A stretch of DNA of 64,000 nt from Balneolaceae bacterium (GTDB lineage Bacteria > Bacteroidota > Rhodothermia > Balneolales > Balneolaceae): contig JAEPQE010000002.1 in assembly GCA_017640665.1 (NCBI GenBank), positions 62,001-126,000 of the forward strand, read 5' to 3'. Shown here in pieces: positions 45,175-54,174 of the stretch. How positions within the stretch are numbered: the stretch's first letter is position 1; every line of letters begins with the position of its first letter. Under the pieces are notes generated by a model. That model ran no database searches, was not told where the DNA came from, and saw only the letters and a list, made by a program, of their open reading frames with translations. The translations under genes and the position numbers were made by a program.

Positions 45175-45513
45175 TTAAATGGAAAATGATTCCCCGCACG
45201 AGCAGGTTCGGCTGGCGTTGGGATTATGGAAATGAAATCCCTGGCCGTCCAGTCCATCGGTGTAGTCGAGTTCGGTCCCGGCGAGATACAGAAAGCTTCG
45301 CATATCAATCCAGATCTTTAAACCGTCTTTCTCGAATATCTGATCTTGTTCTCCGGGTTGTTCATCAGAAGCGAAATCAAGATTATAGGTCAGACCGGAA
45401 CATCCGCCACTCTCAACGCCTACTTTTAGAAAAGTGTCGCTGGAAATGCCTTTTTCAGAACGAATTTCATCAATTCGCCGAACGGCTCTGTCGCTGATCG
45501 TGATCTCTCCCAT
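45175..45513 (-). CDS. sufA: A-type iron-sulfur carrier protein (SufA/ErpA/IscA-like)
   Basis: 112 residues with the three conserved cysteines of A-type carriers: C38 in SGGCSG and C104/C106 in the CSCG tail. VGVESGGCSGLTYNLDF is the family core. It transfers Fe-S clusters to apo-targets. It sits at the end of the suf genes, eight bases after nfu. The choice between SufA, ErpA and IscA is not resolved by sequence. Confidence 0.9.
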   Translation of the reverse strand: MGEITISDRAVRRIDEIRSEKGISSDTFLKVGVESGGCSGLTYNLDFASDEQPGEQDQIFEKDGLKIWIDMRSFLYLAGTELDYTDGLDGQGFHFHNPNASRTCSCGESFSI

Positions 45514-45521
45514 AATTAACT

Positions 45522-46073
45522 CTATACTGAGATTACCTGAATTTCAGGATCAATGCGTTTAACCATGCTTTCGATAGCATACAACGTTCCTGTAGAAGCT
45601 GTTGGGCAAGTTCCGCAAGCTCCCTGGTAGTGCACTTTCAAGCGGTTGCTTTCTAGTCCGAGTACTTTCAATCCACCACCATCAGCAAGCAAATAAGGTC
45701 TTACCTGCTCATCCAGCATTCGGTTAATTTCCTGAAGACGAGGATCGTCTGATTCCATCGCTTCTTTGCTAACATGGACTTCAGAATCATCTTCATCAAA
45801 AACCTGAGGCTCTGCTTCACGGATTGGAGGAGCAAGTTTACGAAGTAATTCTGACCATACAGCACTTCCATCCTGAGTAACAGTGATATATTTATCTACA
45901 TAATACACATTAATGACGCTGTCAATCGCGAATAATGCCGAAGCCAGGTTATCACCTTCCGCCTCCTGTGCATTTTCGAACGATCGGGTAGTTCCATTTG
46001 TCAAGGGTTCAGCCAATACAAAGCGCATGGCATCAGGATTTGGAGTGCGTTCTATTTCTTTAATTTTAGCCAT
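45522..46073 (-). CDS. nfuA: Nfu-type iron-sulfur scaffold protein
   Basis: 183 residues: an Nfu_N-like N-domain (ERTPNPDAMRFVL, FAIDSVINVYYV, DKYITV) and a NifU C-terminal domain (LLADGGGLKVLGL) with the cluster-binding CGTC motif. The order after SufS and before the A-type carrier is that of a SUF operon. It delivers clusters to target proteins and may protect them during stress. The start follows the sufS stop closely. Confidence 0.9.
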   Translation of the reverse strand: MAKIKEIERTPNPDAMRFVLAEPLTNGTTRSFENAQEAEGDNLASALFAIDSVINVYYVDKYITVTQDGSAVWSELLRKLAPPIREAEPQVFDEDDSEVHVSKEAMESDDPRLQEINRMLDEQVRPYLLADGGGLKVLGLESNRLKVHYQGACGTCPTASTGTLYAIESMVKRIDPEIQVISV

Positions 46074-46085
46074 TGTAGTCTCTTT

Positions 46086-47333
46086 TTATTCGAAAAATTC
46101 TTTGGTGTATTCAATGCCTTCCACTAAACGATCAATATCGTCTTCATTATTATAAAATGAAATGGAAGCGCGTAAGGTGCCCGGGATGTTAAAGTGATCC
46201 ATCACCGGTTGTGCACAATGGTGTCCGGTCCGAACCGCAATTCCTTCTTTATCCAAAATGGTTCCGGCATCTGTTGGATGAACTCCATCCAGCAAAAACG
46301 ATATTACGGATGCTTTTTTATGAGCAGTTCCAACAATTCGAAGTCCATCAATTTTGCTTAGTTTCCCGGTGGCGTATGTAATCAACTCAGCTTCACGACC
46401 TGCAATATTATCCATTCCGATGGAATTCAGATAATCAATTGCGGTTCCAAGTCCGACCCCTGCTGCTATTGGTGGCGTTCCGGCTTCAAACTTATGAGGA
46501 AGATCATTCCAAGTCGTTTTCTCGAAGGTAACCTTATCGATCATATCTCCTCCTCCACGATATGGAGGCATGGCATCCAGCAATTCTTTCTTGCCATATA
46601 GGATTCCGAATCCGGTTGGTCCACACATTTTATGTGCAGAAAATGCGTAGAAATCAGCATCTAATTCCTGAACATCTACTGTTGAATGAGGTACTGCCTG
46701 AGCACCATCAACTAAAACGGGAATATTCCGATCATGAGCAGCATCAATAATTTCTTTTACCGGGTTGATGGTTCCGAGAGCATTCGAAACATGAATTACA
46801 GATACAAACTTTGTTTTCGCGGAAAGGAGTTCATAGAACTTCTCCATGATTAACTCACCGTTTTCATCCATCGGTATGACTTTGAGCTTTGCTCCGGTTT
46901 GTTCACCAATAATCTGCCATGGAACAATGTTAGCGTGATGTTCCATCTCCGTTACAAGAATCTCATCACCTTCTTTGAAATAAGTCCGCCCATAACTGCT
47001 GGCTACCAAATTGATAGAATCTGTAGTCCCGGTCGTATAAATAACCTCTTCCAGATATCGAGCATTAATGAGTTTCTGAACCTTTTCACGGGTTGATTCG
47101 AAAGCATCTGTGGCGTGCTGACTCAAAGAATGAATTCCTCGATGCACGTTGGCGTGCTCATGCGAATGATAGGCATTAATACGATCCACTACTATCTGAG
47201 GCATCTGACTACTCGCCCCATTATCCAGATATACCAATCTTTTGCCGTTCACTTCCTGATTAAGAACGGGAAACTGAGACCGAATTTCGTTCCAGTTGAT
47301 AGTGCTTGGTATGTCTGTTTTGGTATGGTTCAT
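46086..47333 (-). CDS. sufS: Cysteine desulfurase SufS
   Basis: 415 residues, group II desulfurase: YLDNGASSQMP, TGTTDSINLVA, HHANIVPW, PLP-lysine motif AFSAHKMCGPTG, and active-site Cys in RTGHHCAQP at about residue 372. It supplies persulfide sulfur from cysteine for cluster assembly. A SufE or SufU partner is absent from the window, so the sulfur acceptor must be encoded elsewhere. A repeat of family A separates it from sufD. Confidence 0.95.
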   Translation of the reverse strand: MNHTKTDIPSTINWNEIRSQFPVLNQEVNGKRLVYLDNGASSQMPQIVVDRINAYHSHEHANVHRGIHSLSQHATDAFESTREKVQKLINARYLEEVIYTTGTTDSINLVASSYGRTYFKEGDEILVTEMEHHANIVPWQIIGEQTGAKLKVIPMDENGELIMEKFYELLSAKTKFVSVIHVSNALGTINPVKEIIDAAHDRNIPVLVDGAQAVPHSTVDVQELDADFYAFSAHKMCGPTGFGILYGKKELLDAMPPYRGGGDMIDKVTFEKTTWNDLPHKFEAGTPPIAAGVGLGTAIDYLNSIGMDNIAGREAELITYATGKLSKIDGLRIVGTAHKKASVISFLLDGVHPTDAGTILDKEGIAVRTGHHCAQPVMDHFNIPGTLRASISFYNNEDDIDRLVEGIEYTKEFFE

Positions 47334-47342
47334 TTTTTCGAT

Positions 47343-47477
47343 GTCCCTCTCCGGGGAGGAACAGAGTCAAAACTTGTTTTGGCTCAGGAAGAGGACAATT
47401 AAAGGCAGTTACTACCATTGCGTCCTCCCTCTGATCACCCGCAAGCGGATAATCTGTCTCCCTCCAAAGGGAGACAG
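47343..47477 (+). repeat. Family A interspersed repeat, copy 3
   Basis: A 135-base element lying between the sufD stop (17 bases away) and the sufS start (10 bases). It has the same hairpins as the other copies. The 22-base stem differs in sequence (GATC...GATAATC, centre CCCGC-AA-GCGG) but keeps the fold, indicating compensatory changes. The variable centre between GGAAGAGGAC and GTCCTCCCTC is unrelated to the others. Confidence 0.85.
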
Positions 47478-47493
47478 GGTTTCAAAATTTCAA

Positions 47494-48804
47494 TTACTTT
47501 TCATCTCGATTCGTGTATTGAATTACTTCATTGAGAAGTAATTTTTCCACCGATTCCACTTCCATGCTTTCAACGCTTTCTAAGGCAAAAGCATATACGA
47601 GTAACTCACGGGATTTCTGCTCGGTTAAGCCGCGACTTTGAAGATAAAACACTTCTTCATCCTGTAGCTGTCCAATGGTTGCACCATGTGAACAAAGTAC
47701 ATCATCCGCAAAAATTTCAAGCTGAGGCTTGGTATTAACTTTACCGTCTTCTGATAACAACAAATTTCTGTTTTCCTGAAAAGAGTCAATTTTCTGAGCA
47801 TCTTTTGCAACAAAAATCTTTCCGTTGAAAATAGAATGAGCGCTATCATTCACAACACACTTGTGCAACTGGTGACTTTTCCCATGCGCATGTCGGTGAT
47901 CCATAATGGAATGCGTATCTGCAATCTGATCGCCATCAATAAGTACTAAACCATCTACCGTAAAATCTACTTCCTGATCATTCTGAATCACACGGGGTTC
48001 ATTTCTGAAGAGCTTTGCTCCCAGACAGATCGTGTATGAATGATATTCTGCGTTCTTGTCCAGCATAGCAATCGGTCGCGATACATGAGATGCCTGCTTT
48101 GAATCTCTTTGAATTCTGGCATGATGCACATTGGACCCGGTAAACATCTTGAACTCCGTTACCGGAACGTTCAGATACACATTATCAGCTAGTCCAATGT
48201 GCTCTTCAATGATCGTAGACTTGGAGAACATCTCTCCTACATACAAAAGACGTGGAGTTGCATAGAATGCCTTATCAGCATCGGTAAATACATTCAGAAT
48301 ATGAATAGGAGCTTTAACTACGGTTTCTTCCGGAATATGAATAAAAGTTCCATCAGAGAAAGCAGCATCATTGAAAGGAGCAAACACATCGTTTTCATAA
48401 TTAGTGATGGTCCCTAAATAGGACTTTACCGAATCATGATCAGCGTAATTTGCAAGGTTCCCAACAATGACTCCATTTGGTAAATCAGAGATTGATGATA
48501 ACTCTTCATTGAATTCACCATTCACAAATACCAAACGGGTATTCATTGCCTCCGGGAGAAAGTGATTTGAAATATCACCTACTTCTTTTGTATCTGCTTC
48601 ATCAACCGAAACAAACGTGTTTTTAGTGATCGACTTCAGATCAATAAATCTCCAGTCTTCGTCTTTCCGGGTTGGAAATGCAGTGTTATGGAGTTCTTCC
48701 CTCCCACGTTCATTAATCGCACGGATTGAAATAGATGTGCCTTTAGGCTCTACTTCTCCTCCGATATACGATAACAAGGTTTCCTTTTGTAATACTTCAC
48801 TCAT
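47494..48804 (-). CDS. sufD: SufD Fe-S scaffold subunit
   Basis: 436 residues with the SUF-B/D core: beta-helical repeats in the middle (NVYLNVPVTEFKMFTG, HARIQRDS), SHGATIGQLQDEEVFYLQSRGL in the C-terminal part, and the N-terminal DW-FIDLKSI element. SufD pairs with SufB in the SufBC2D complex. Its start overlaps the sufC stop at 48804, showing translational coupling. Confidence 0.93.
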   Translation of the reverse strand: MSEVLQKETLLSYIGGEVEPKGTSISIRAINERGREELHNTAFPTRKDEDWRFIDLKSITKNTFVSVDEADTKEVGDISNHFLPEAMNTRLVFVNGEFNEELSSISDLPNGVIVGNLANYADHDSVKSYLGTITNYENDVFAPFNDAAFSDGTFIHIPEETVVKAPIHILNVFTDADKAFYATPRLLYVGEMFSKSTIIEEHIGLADNVYLNVPVTEFKMFTGSNVHHARIQRDSKQASHVSRPIAMLDKNAEYHSYTICLGAKLFRNEPRVIQNDQEVDFTVDGLVLIDGDQIADTHSIMDHRHAHGKSHQLHKCVVNDSAHSIFNGKIFVAKDAQKIDSFQENRNLLLSEDGKVNTKPQLEIFADDVLCSHGATIGQLQDEEVFYLQSRGLTEQKSRELLVYAFALESVESMEVESVEKLLLNEVIQYTNRDEK

Positions 48805-49574
48805 TACTGAGCCCCATTTAATGCGAATTCTTTTTGTAGTTCATCATAGCCGTGCGCTTCAAGCTGTTCAGCAAGAGAGAAGTCTCCGGTTTTGATAATC
48901 TTTCCACCCATCATGATATGCACATAATCCGGTTTGATGTAGTTCAATAGTCGCTGATAGTGCGTAATCAGTACCATTGCTTTTTCCGGGCTGGCAATTT
49001 TATTTACACCATCAGATACAATTTTAAGAGCATCAATATCTAAACCGGAATCGGTTTCATCGAGGAAAGAAAGCTTTGGATCGAGTACTGCCATCTGGAA
49101 AATTTCGTTCTTCTTCTTTTCTCCTCCAGAAAATCCAGTGTTTATAGAACGGCTTAGAAACTCATCCTTCATTTCAATTACATCCAATTTGCTTTCTATA
49201 TAATCTTCGAACTCAAGCGGGTCTAATTCTTCACGCTCATTTGCCCGTGCAATGGTATTGTATGCTTCGCGAAGAAGAGTTTTGTTTGTAATTCCAGGAA
49301 CTTCAACCGGGTACTGAAAAGCAAGGAACAAACCTAGATGTGCTCGTTCATCAGCATCCATTTCGGTAATGTCTTCACCTTCAAAAAGGATTTCGCCTTC
49401 AGTTACTTCATATTCCGGGTGACCGGAAACCACTTTTGAAAGAGTACTTTTACCACTTCCATTTGGTCCCATGATCGCATGGATTTCACCGGCGTTTACT
49501 TTAAGGTTTACACCCTTTAAGATTTCAATGTCTTCGCCTTCAACCGAGGCATGTAAATTTTTGATTTCTAACAC
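48804..49574 (-). CDS. sufC: SufC ABC ATPase of the SUF system
   Basis: 256 residues with Walker [10 protein letters not shown], the SufC-type signature ([12 protein letters not shown]) and Walker [13 protein letters not shown], followed by the H-loop region ([13 protein letters not shown]). SufC powers cluster assembly on SufB/D. It overlaps sufD by one base. A family B repeat lies between it and sufB. Confidence 0.96.
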   Translation of the reverse strand: MLEIKNLHASVEGEDIEILKGVNLKVNAGEIHAIMGPNGSGKSTLSKVVSGHPEYEVTEGEILFEGEDITEMDADERAHLGLFLAFQYPVEVPGITNKTLLREAYNTIARANEREELDPLEFEDYIESKLDVIEMKDEFLSRSINTGFSGGEKKKNEIFQMAVLDPKLSFLDETDSGLDIDALKIVSDGVNKIASPEKAMVLITHYQRLLNYIKPDYVHIMMGGKIIKTGDFSLAEQLEAHGYDELQKEFALNGAQ

Positions 49575-49619
49575 GTCTTCTTCTTTTGTCTTTTTTGATA
49601 TTTAATTTCTTTTTTTATC

Positions 49620-49698
49620 GCCATCCTGAACTTGATTCAGGATCTGTAGTGGTACTGATGTCGATTCCTCACAGATTCCGGATCATGCCCGGAATGAC
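49620..49698. repeat. Family B interspersed repeat, copy 2
   Basis: A 79-base element starting GCCATCCTGAA and ending GGAATGAC. It carries CCTGAA-cttga-TTCAGG, then ATCTGT and ACAGAT arms, then CCGG-atcatgc-CCGG. It lies 20 bases after the sufB stop and 45 bases before the sufC start, inside the suf operon. Confidence 0.75.
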
Positions 49699-49718
49699 AA
49701 CACCAGATGATTATTCCT

Positions 49719-51176
49719 CTACCCAACACTACCTTCCAGTTTCACATCAAGAAGCTTATTGGCTTCTACAGCAAACTCAAGCGGCAATTCTTTTAACACG
49801 TCTTTCACAAATCCGTTGATAATCATTGATATTGCATCCTGCTCGCTGATCCCACGCTGCATCAGGTAGAAAATCTGCTCTTCACCAACTCTGGATGTAG
49901 TAGCTTCATGCTCCACACTACTGGTTGGATTCTCTGAAGAGATATACGGAAATGTATGTGCTCCGCATTCCTGTCCAATTAACATAGAATCACACACTGA
50001 ATAATTTTTCGAGCCATGTGCCTTCTTACCGATTTTAACTTCTCCACGATAACTATTGTTTGACTTACCAGCAGAAATACCCTTTGAGATGATAGTACTC
50101 TTGGTATTCTTTCCTAGGTGAATCATTTTTGTTCCGGTATCAGCCTGCTGCCTTTTGGTGGTAACAGCCACTGAGTAAAATTCTCCAATAGAGTTATCTC
50201 CCTGAAGAATAACACTTGGGTATTTCAGCGTTACTGCAGATCCAGTTTCAAGTTGAGTCCAGGAGATTTTAGAATTTCTTCCTTTACAGATACCACGCTT
50301 GGTTACAAAATTGTAGATGCCACCTTTCCCATTTTCATCACCGGAATACCAGTTCTGAATGGTAGAATACTTGATATCAGCATCATCTAAAGCAACTAAT
50401 TCAACAACGGCGGCATGCAACTGATTTTCGTCATACATAGGAGCTGTACAACCTTCAAGATAACTAACGCTTGCACCTTCTTCGGCTACTATCAGTGTTC
50501 TTTCAAACTGACCGGAATCCATATTATTGATACGGAAATAAGTAGAAAGCTCCATCGGGCATTTCACCCCTTTTGGAATAAAGCAGAAAGATCCATCTGA
50601 AAACACCGCTGAATTCAAAGCAGAATAAAAATTATCACGAACAGGAACTACGGAAGCCATGTACTTCTTAACCAATTCAGGATGTTCTTTAATCGCTTCT
50701 GACATCGAGCAAAAAATTACACCTGCTTCGGCTAACTTCTCTTTGAATGAGGTGAAGATAGAGACACTATCAAAGACTGCATCAACAGCTACACCAGCAA
50801 GCATCTTTTGCTCTTCTAGTGGAATCCCCAGTTTTTCGTATGTCTCACGTATATTAGGATCTACATCATCCATGCTGTCCAGCTGAGGCTTCTTCTTAGG
50901 AGCTGAATAGTAAAGCATGTTTTCAAAATCAGGCTTTTTGTACGTAGCATTAAACCAGGTTGGTTCTTCCATTTCTTTCCAAGAATGATATGCTTTCACA
51001 CGGAAATCAGTCATCCATTCCGGTTCTTCTTTGACTCTGGAAAGCTCACGAACTATTTCTTCGCTAATACCTTTTGGAAACTCTTCGTACTCAACATCGG
51101 TGGTGAATCCATACTTATATTCTTCACCGATCATCGATTCCAGAGCTTTTACTTCATCGCTTAATTCTTCGCTCAT
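49719..51176 (-). CDS. sufB: SufB Fe-S scaffold subunit
   Basis: 485 residues with the SufB hallmarks: [17 protein letters not shown] opening, [67 protein letters not shown] and the [18 protein letters not shown] end region. It is the cluster-scaffolding subunit, first in the operon sufB-C-D-S-nfu-A-DUF2480. A 198-base upstream gap with an inverted repeat probably holds the promoter. Confidence 0.96.
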   Translation of the reverse strand: MSEELSDEVKALESMIGEEYKYGFTTDVEYEEFPKGISEEIVRELSRVKEEPEWMTDFRVKAYHSWKEMEEPTWFNATYKKPDFENMLYYSAPKKKPQLDSMDDVDPNIRETYEKLGIPLEEQKMLAGVAVDAVFDSVSIFTSFKEKLAEAGVIFCSMSEAIKEHPELVKKYMASVVPVRDNFYSALNSAVFSDGSFCFIPKGVKCPMELSTYFRINNMDSGQFERTLIVAEEGASVSYLEGCTAPMYDENQLHAAVVELVALDDADIKYSTIQNWYSGDENGKGGIYNFVTKRGICKGRNSKISWTQLETGSAVTLKYPSVILQGDNSIGEFYSVAVTTKRQQADTGTKMIHLGKNTKSTIISKGISAGKSNNSYRGEVKIGKKAHGSKNYSVCDSMLIGQECGAHTFPYISSENPTSSVEHEATTSRVGEEQIFYLMQRGISEQDAISMIINGFVKDVLKELPLEFAVEANKLLDVKLEGSVG

Positions 51177-51211
51177 TAACGTCTGTTTATTTGTGCTTTA
51201 GATTCTTAGTA

Positions 51212-51249
51212 GTAAACCGTCTTTAATTCCGCTTCGTTCAACGGTTTAC
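51212..51249. promoter_or_regulatory. Inverted repeat upstream of sufB, possible operator or leader stem
   Basis: GTAAACCGT (51212-51220) and ACGGTTTAC (51241-51249) are perfect nine-base arms with a 20-base loop, 36-73 bases upstream of the sufB ATG. The region contains no gene. It could be a repressor site (for example for an Rrf2-type regulator, not seen here) or a 5' leader hairpin. It is not a terminator because no T-run follows. Confidence 0.45.
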
Positions 51250-51374
51250 ATGCTTATTTAGAACAAGTCCAAAGATACGAAATCTCTCTCTCAGAACTAA
51301 ATGAAGAGTTATTGAGAATTTCTATTAACCAGATTTATTTCTTGTTGCCAAAAAAACTGAACAATAGAGAATTA

Positions 51375-52103
51375 TTAGAACAGAAAATAAGAGATGATGC
51401 CAAGAAAAATTGTAAGCAAAAATAGCTCGATAAAAAATATAACGACTACAAGAAAACTGATGATAATGGAGCCAAATTTATCACCTGGAGTACTATAAAA
51501 CCTATAGTAAAGGATCAGAATAAAAGAGTATAGAACATAATTGAAAATAAGTGGTACATGGATTAGAGGAGTCAAAAATGCTGCTAAAAGTGTAGCATGA
51601 CCTATTATAAAGGAAGAAATTGTAACATGTTCAGCATAGTTTTTTGTACTGAATATTAAAGTAGAGGGAAAAGCCAGAATGAATATTGAAATAAACCAAA
51701 AAAACTTAAAGTAATTTGTGATAATTGTTCCCGCTTCGTATCCCACTTTAAAAAAAATAGTGTCCTGAATAGGTTCGGAAGAAATCGGTGGCTTTTCAAC
51801 GGGAAAGAAATTTTCGAACAATAAATACAAAGATATTGAAACTATTAAATAGGAAATTGGATTGAATATCCCTTTTCTCTTTCCTGATAAATAATCCTGT
51901 ATGAATACCTGAGGGTGGAATGTTAGTGCTCTTAAGTTGTATAAATATCCTTTATCCATATTTATGAATGTGGATAAAGCTTCTTCAAGCACTGTTTTAA
52001 AAGAAATTTTACGTAATCCCCCTACTTCCCCACAATTAGGACAAAATTTTTCTTTGTGATTGTAGCCACATGTAATGCAGGCTTTTTGTTTTGTTACTTC
52101 CAT
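51375..52103 (-). CDS. DUF3667 family membrane protein with zinc-ribbon head
   Basis: 242 residues; the N-terminus has two CxxC pairs (CITCGYNHKEKFCPNCG), and about four hydrophobic helices follow. The DUF3667 segment (FHPQVFIQDYLSGKRKGIFNPISYLIVSISL) is clear. Role unknown; a single helix-anchored zinc-ribbon protein found in Bacteroidota. It lies after manA by 29 bases. Confidence 0.85.
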   Translation of the reverse strand: MEVTKQKACITCGYNHKEKFCPNCGEVGGLRKISFKTVLEEALSTFINMDKGYLYNLRALTFHPQVFIQDYLSGKRKGIFNPISYLIVSISLYLLFENFFPVEKPPISSEPIQDTIFFKVGYEAGTIITNYFKFFWFISIFILAFPSTLIFSTKNYAEHVTISSFIIGHATLLAAFLTPLIHVPLIFNYVLYSFILILYYRFYSTPGDKFGSIIISFLVVVIFFIELFLLTIFLGIISYFLF

Positions 52104-52132
52104 CCGTAAATCATAATTAAGGAATCAAATAA

Positions 52133-53107
52133 TCAGGGAATTCTTACCTCAAGAAGCTTTGATGGAAATTCAGCGTTAATTAAAACGGAGCTTATAGAAT
52201 TGGGTACCAAAATAGAATCCCCAAGTTTGTAAGAAACCGACCCTCCATCAAATTTCAAGCTACCTTCTCCTTCCAGAACCATGAGAATTATACAGGAATC
52301 GAATGTAGAATAGTTTCTTTTGATGGATTCTTCAATCAATAACCGATTAGTTATAAAATACTGACTCTCACCAATTTCAGCTTCTTTAGCTGTTTGATCA
52401 TACTGAGTTTTATATTCATCATAATAATTGTAGTCGATAGCATCTACCGCCTCTTCTACGTGTAGCTCTCTTCCAATTCCGTTCGCGTCTACCCTATCAA
52501 AATCATAGATCCGGTAGGTGATATCGGAGGTTTGTTGAATTTCGGCGATTAACAATCCTTTTCCAATGGTATGGACTCTTCCTGCTGGTAAGAAGAATAC
52601 ATCATCATTGTATACATTTTCTCTATTGAGAATATTCATGAGTCTCCCTGATTCAAATACTTCCAGATATTCTTCTTTACTGGTTTGTTTATTGAAGCCG
52701 GAAATCAGCGTCGCTCCTTCTTCGGCATCCACCACATACCACATTTCAGTTTTCCCAAAGGAATTGTGCCGCTTCATCCCCAGCTCATCATCAGGATGCA
52801 CCTGAATGGATAGGTCATCATTGGCATCTATAAATTTTATGAGCAATGGGAATTTTTTTCCGAATTTTTGATAGACGTTATCCCCAACCAGTTCGCCTTT
52901 AAACTGATCGATCAGTTCTACCAGGTTCTTCCCGGCTAATTCTCCTTCAGCTACTACAGAGATATCTCCTTCTACTCCCGAAATCTCCCAGCTCTCACCA
53001 CACGTCTTAGATTCTCCAACCGGTTTATCGAGTACGGTACCGAGTTTTTCCCCACCCCAGATTTTGTCTTTGAGGATAGGTATGAATTTAAATGGGTATA
53101 AGTTCAT
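52133..53107 (-). CDS. manA: Mannose-6-phosphate isomerase, class I (ManA)
   Basis: The 53107 start (MNLYPFKFIPILKDKIWGGEKL) gives 324 residues; the longer frame to 53155 runs into repeat sequence. KIWGG, the zinc ligands in SIQVHPDD (Gln, His) and FGKTEMWYVVDAEEGATLISG, and HTIGKGLLIAEIQQTSDITYRIYDFDRV are all characteristic. It interconverts fructose-6-P and mannose-6-P for GDP-mannose supply. A family B-like element lies just upstream. Confidence 0.93.
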   Translation of the reverse strand: MNLYPFKFIPILKDKIWGGEKLGTVLDKPVGESKTCGESWEISGVEGDISVVAEGELAGKNLVELIDQFKGELVGDNVYQKFGKKFPLLIKFIDANDDLSIQVHPDDELGMKRHNSFGKTEMWYVVDAEEGATLISGFNKQTSKEEYLEVFESGRLMNILNRENVYNDDVFFLPAGRVHTIGKGLLIAEIQQTSDITYRIYDFDRVDANGIGRELHVEEAVDAIDYNYYDEYKTQYDQTAKEAEIGESQYFITNRLLIEESIKRNYSTFDSCIILMVLEGEGSLKFDGGSVSYKLGDSILVPNSISSVLINAEFPSKLLEVRIP

Positions 53108-53122
53108 TTCTTTTTTTGTAAG

Positions 53123-53198
53123 GTCATTCTGAGCGAAAGCGAAGAATCTGCACAATTATTAAGCTATGAAGATTCTTCGAAAGTATCCTCAGGATGAC
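53123..53198. repeat. Family B-like interspersed repeat, copy 3 (variant arms)
   Basis: A 76-base element with ends GTCATTCTGAG and CTCAGGATGAC (10 of 11 bases complementary) and inner arms GAAGAATCT/AGATTCTTC (perfect). It has the same overall layout as the copies at 44331 and 49620 but different internal text. It lies between pta (after its stop) and manA (before its start). Confidence 0.7.
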
Positions 53199-53219
53199 AG
53201 TTGGCATCATTTTTATTTT

Positions 53220-54170
53220 CTATGCTAGTAAAGCCGCTACACAGCTTGTGTTTACAATGTCTTCCCAGCTGCATCCCCGGGATAAATCCATCATTGGTTT
53301 TACAAGACCTTGAATTACCGGGCCGGTTGCTGTTGCTCCCGCAAGCCGTTCAGTGATTTTGTACCCGATGTTTCCGGCGTCCAGGTTCGGGAAGATAAAC
53401 ACATTCGCATTTCCTGCAACTTCTGAACCAGGAGCTTTTCGTTTACCAATAGAATCGATCATAGCTGCATCAAACTGAAGTGTACCATCAATTTTGAGAA
53501 GCGGGTCTTGTTTTTTTGCCAATTCCAAGGCTTCTTCAACCAGATCAACACGCTCGTGCCGCGCGCTTCCCCTTGTCGAAAAAGAAAGCATCGCTACTTT
53601 AGGTTCTTCTGCGGTTAAAGCTTTATGTGAAGCTGCTGAGTCAACTGCAATTATTGCCAGTTGTTCAGCCGTTGGATACGGAACTACCGCACAATCACCA
53701 TAAGAGAATGCTCGACCGTCTTCAAAACTCATCAAAAAGATGCTGGATACTACATTCGAGCCAGGCTTTAACCCAATAGTTTGAATAGCTGCCCTGAGAA
53801 CATCCCCAGTAGTAGAAACTGAGCCGGCTACACAACCATCTGCATCTCCTTCACTAACCATAGAGGCGGAATAAAACAGAGGATCCTGCACTATGGTCAT
53901 TGCCTGTTCTTGGGTAATTCCTTTATGTTTTCTTTTCTCGAAAAAAGAAGCAGCATACTTTTCGAGTTTCTTGTTAGAGGTTGAATCAATAATCTCAATT
54001 TCTTTATTGACCTCTGGTGCCTTCTCATTTTTAATGAGCACTACCCTGCAGATATTTTCTTTCGATAGAAACTCAGCTGCTTTAATAACCCGTTCGTCTG
54101 ATGATCTTGGAAGTACGATTGTCTTTTTAAGTGATGCCGCTTTTTCTCGTATCTCTTCAATTATTTTCAT
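53220..54170 (-). CDS. pta: Phosphate acetyltransferase (short form)
   Basis: 316 residues, PTA_PTB domain only: LPRSSDERVIKAAEFL, VSEGDADGCVAGSVSTTGDVLRA, SSIFLMSFEDG, MLSFSTRGSARHERVD, GELQFDAA-like DGTLQFDAAMIDSI, GNANVFIFPNLDAGNIGYK, LSRGCSWEDIVN. It converts acetyl-CoA to acetyl-phosphate, the partner of AckA. It is the last gene of the greA-to-pta run, separated from ackA by two unrelated genes. Confidence 0.93.
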   Translation of the reverse strand: MKIIEEIREKAASLKKTIVLPRSSDERVIKAAEFLSKENICRVVLIKNEKAPEVNKEIEIIDSTSNKKLEKYAASFFEKRKHKGITQEQAMTIVQDPLFYSASMVSEGDADGCVAGSVSTTGDVLRAAIQTIGLKPGSNVVSSIFLMSFEDGRAFSYGDCAVVPYPTAEQLAIIAVDSAASHKALTAEEPKVAMLSFSTRGSARHERVDLVEEALELAKKQDPLLKIDGTLQFDAAMIDSIGKRKAPGSEVAGNANVFIFPNLDAGNIGYKITERLAGATATGPVIQGLVKPMMDLSRGCSWEDIVNTSCVAALLA

Positions 54171-54174
54171 GTAT

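Noticed and set aside
45186-45497. 103-codon plus-strand frame
   Set aside because: Antisense to the A-type carrier, with Arg/Ser-rich shadow composition.
42910-47477. CRISPR array
   Set aside because: The three repeats are about 140 bases, kilobases apart, with internal hairpins and no spacers or cas genes.
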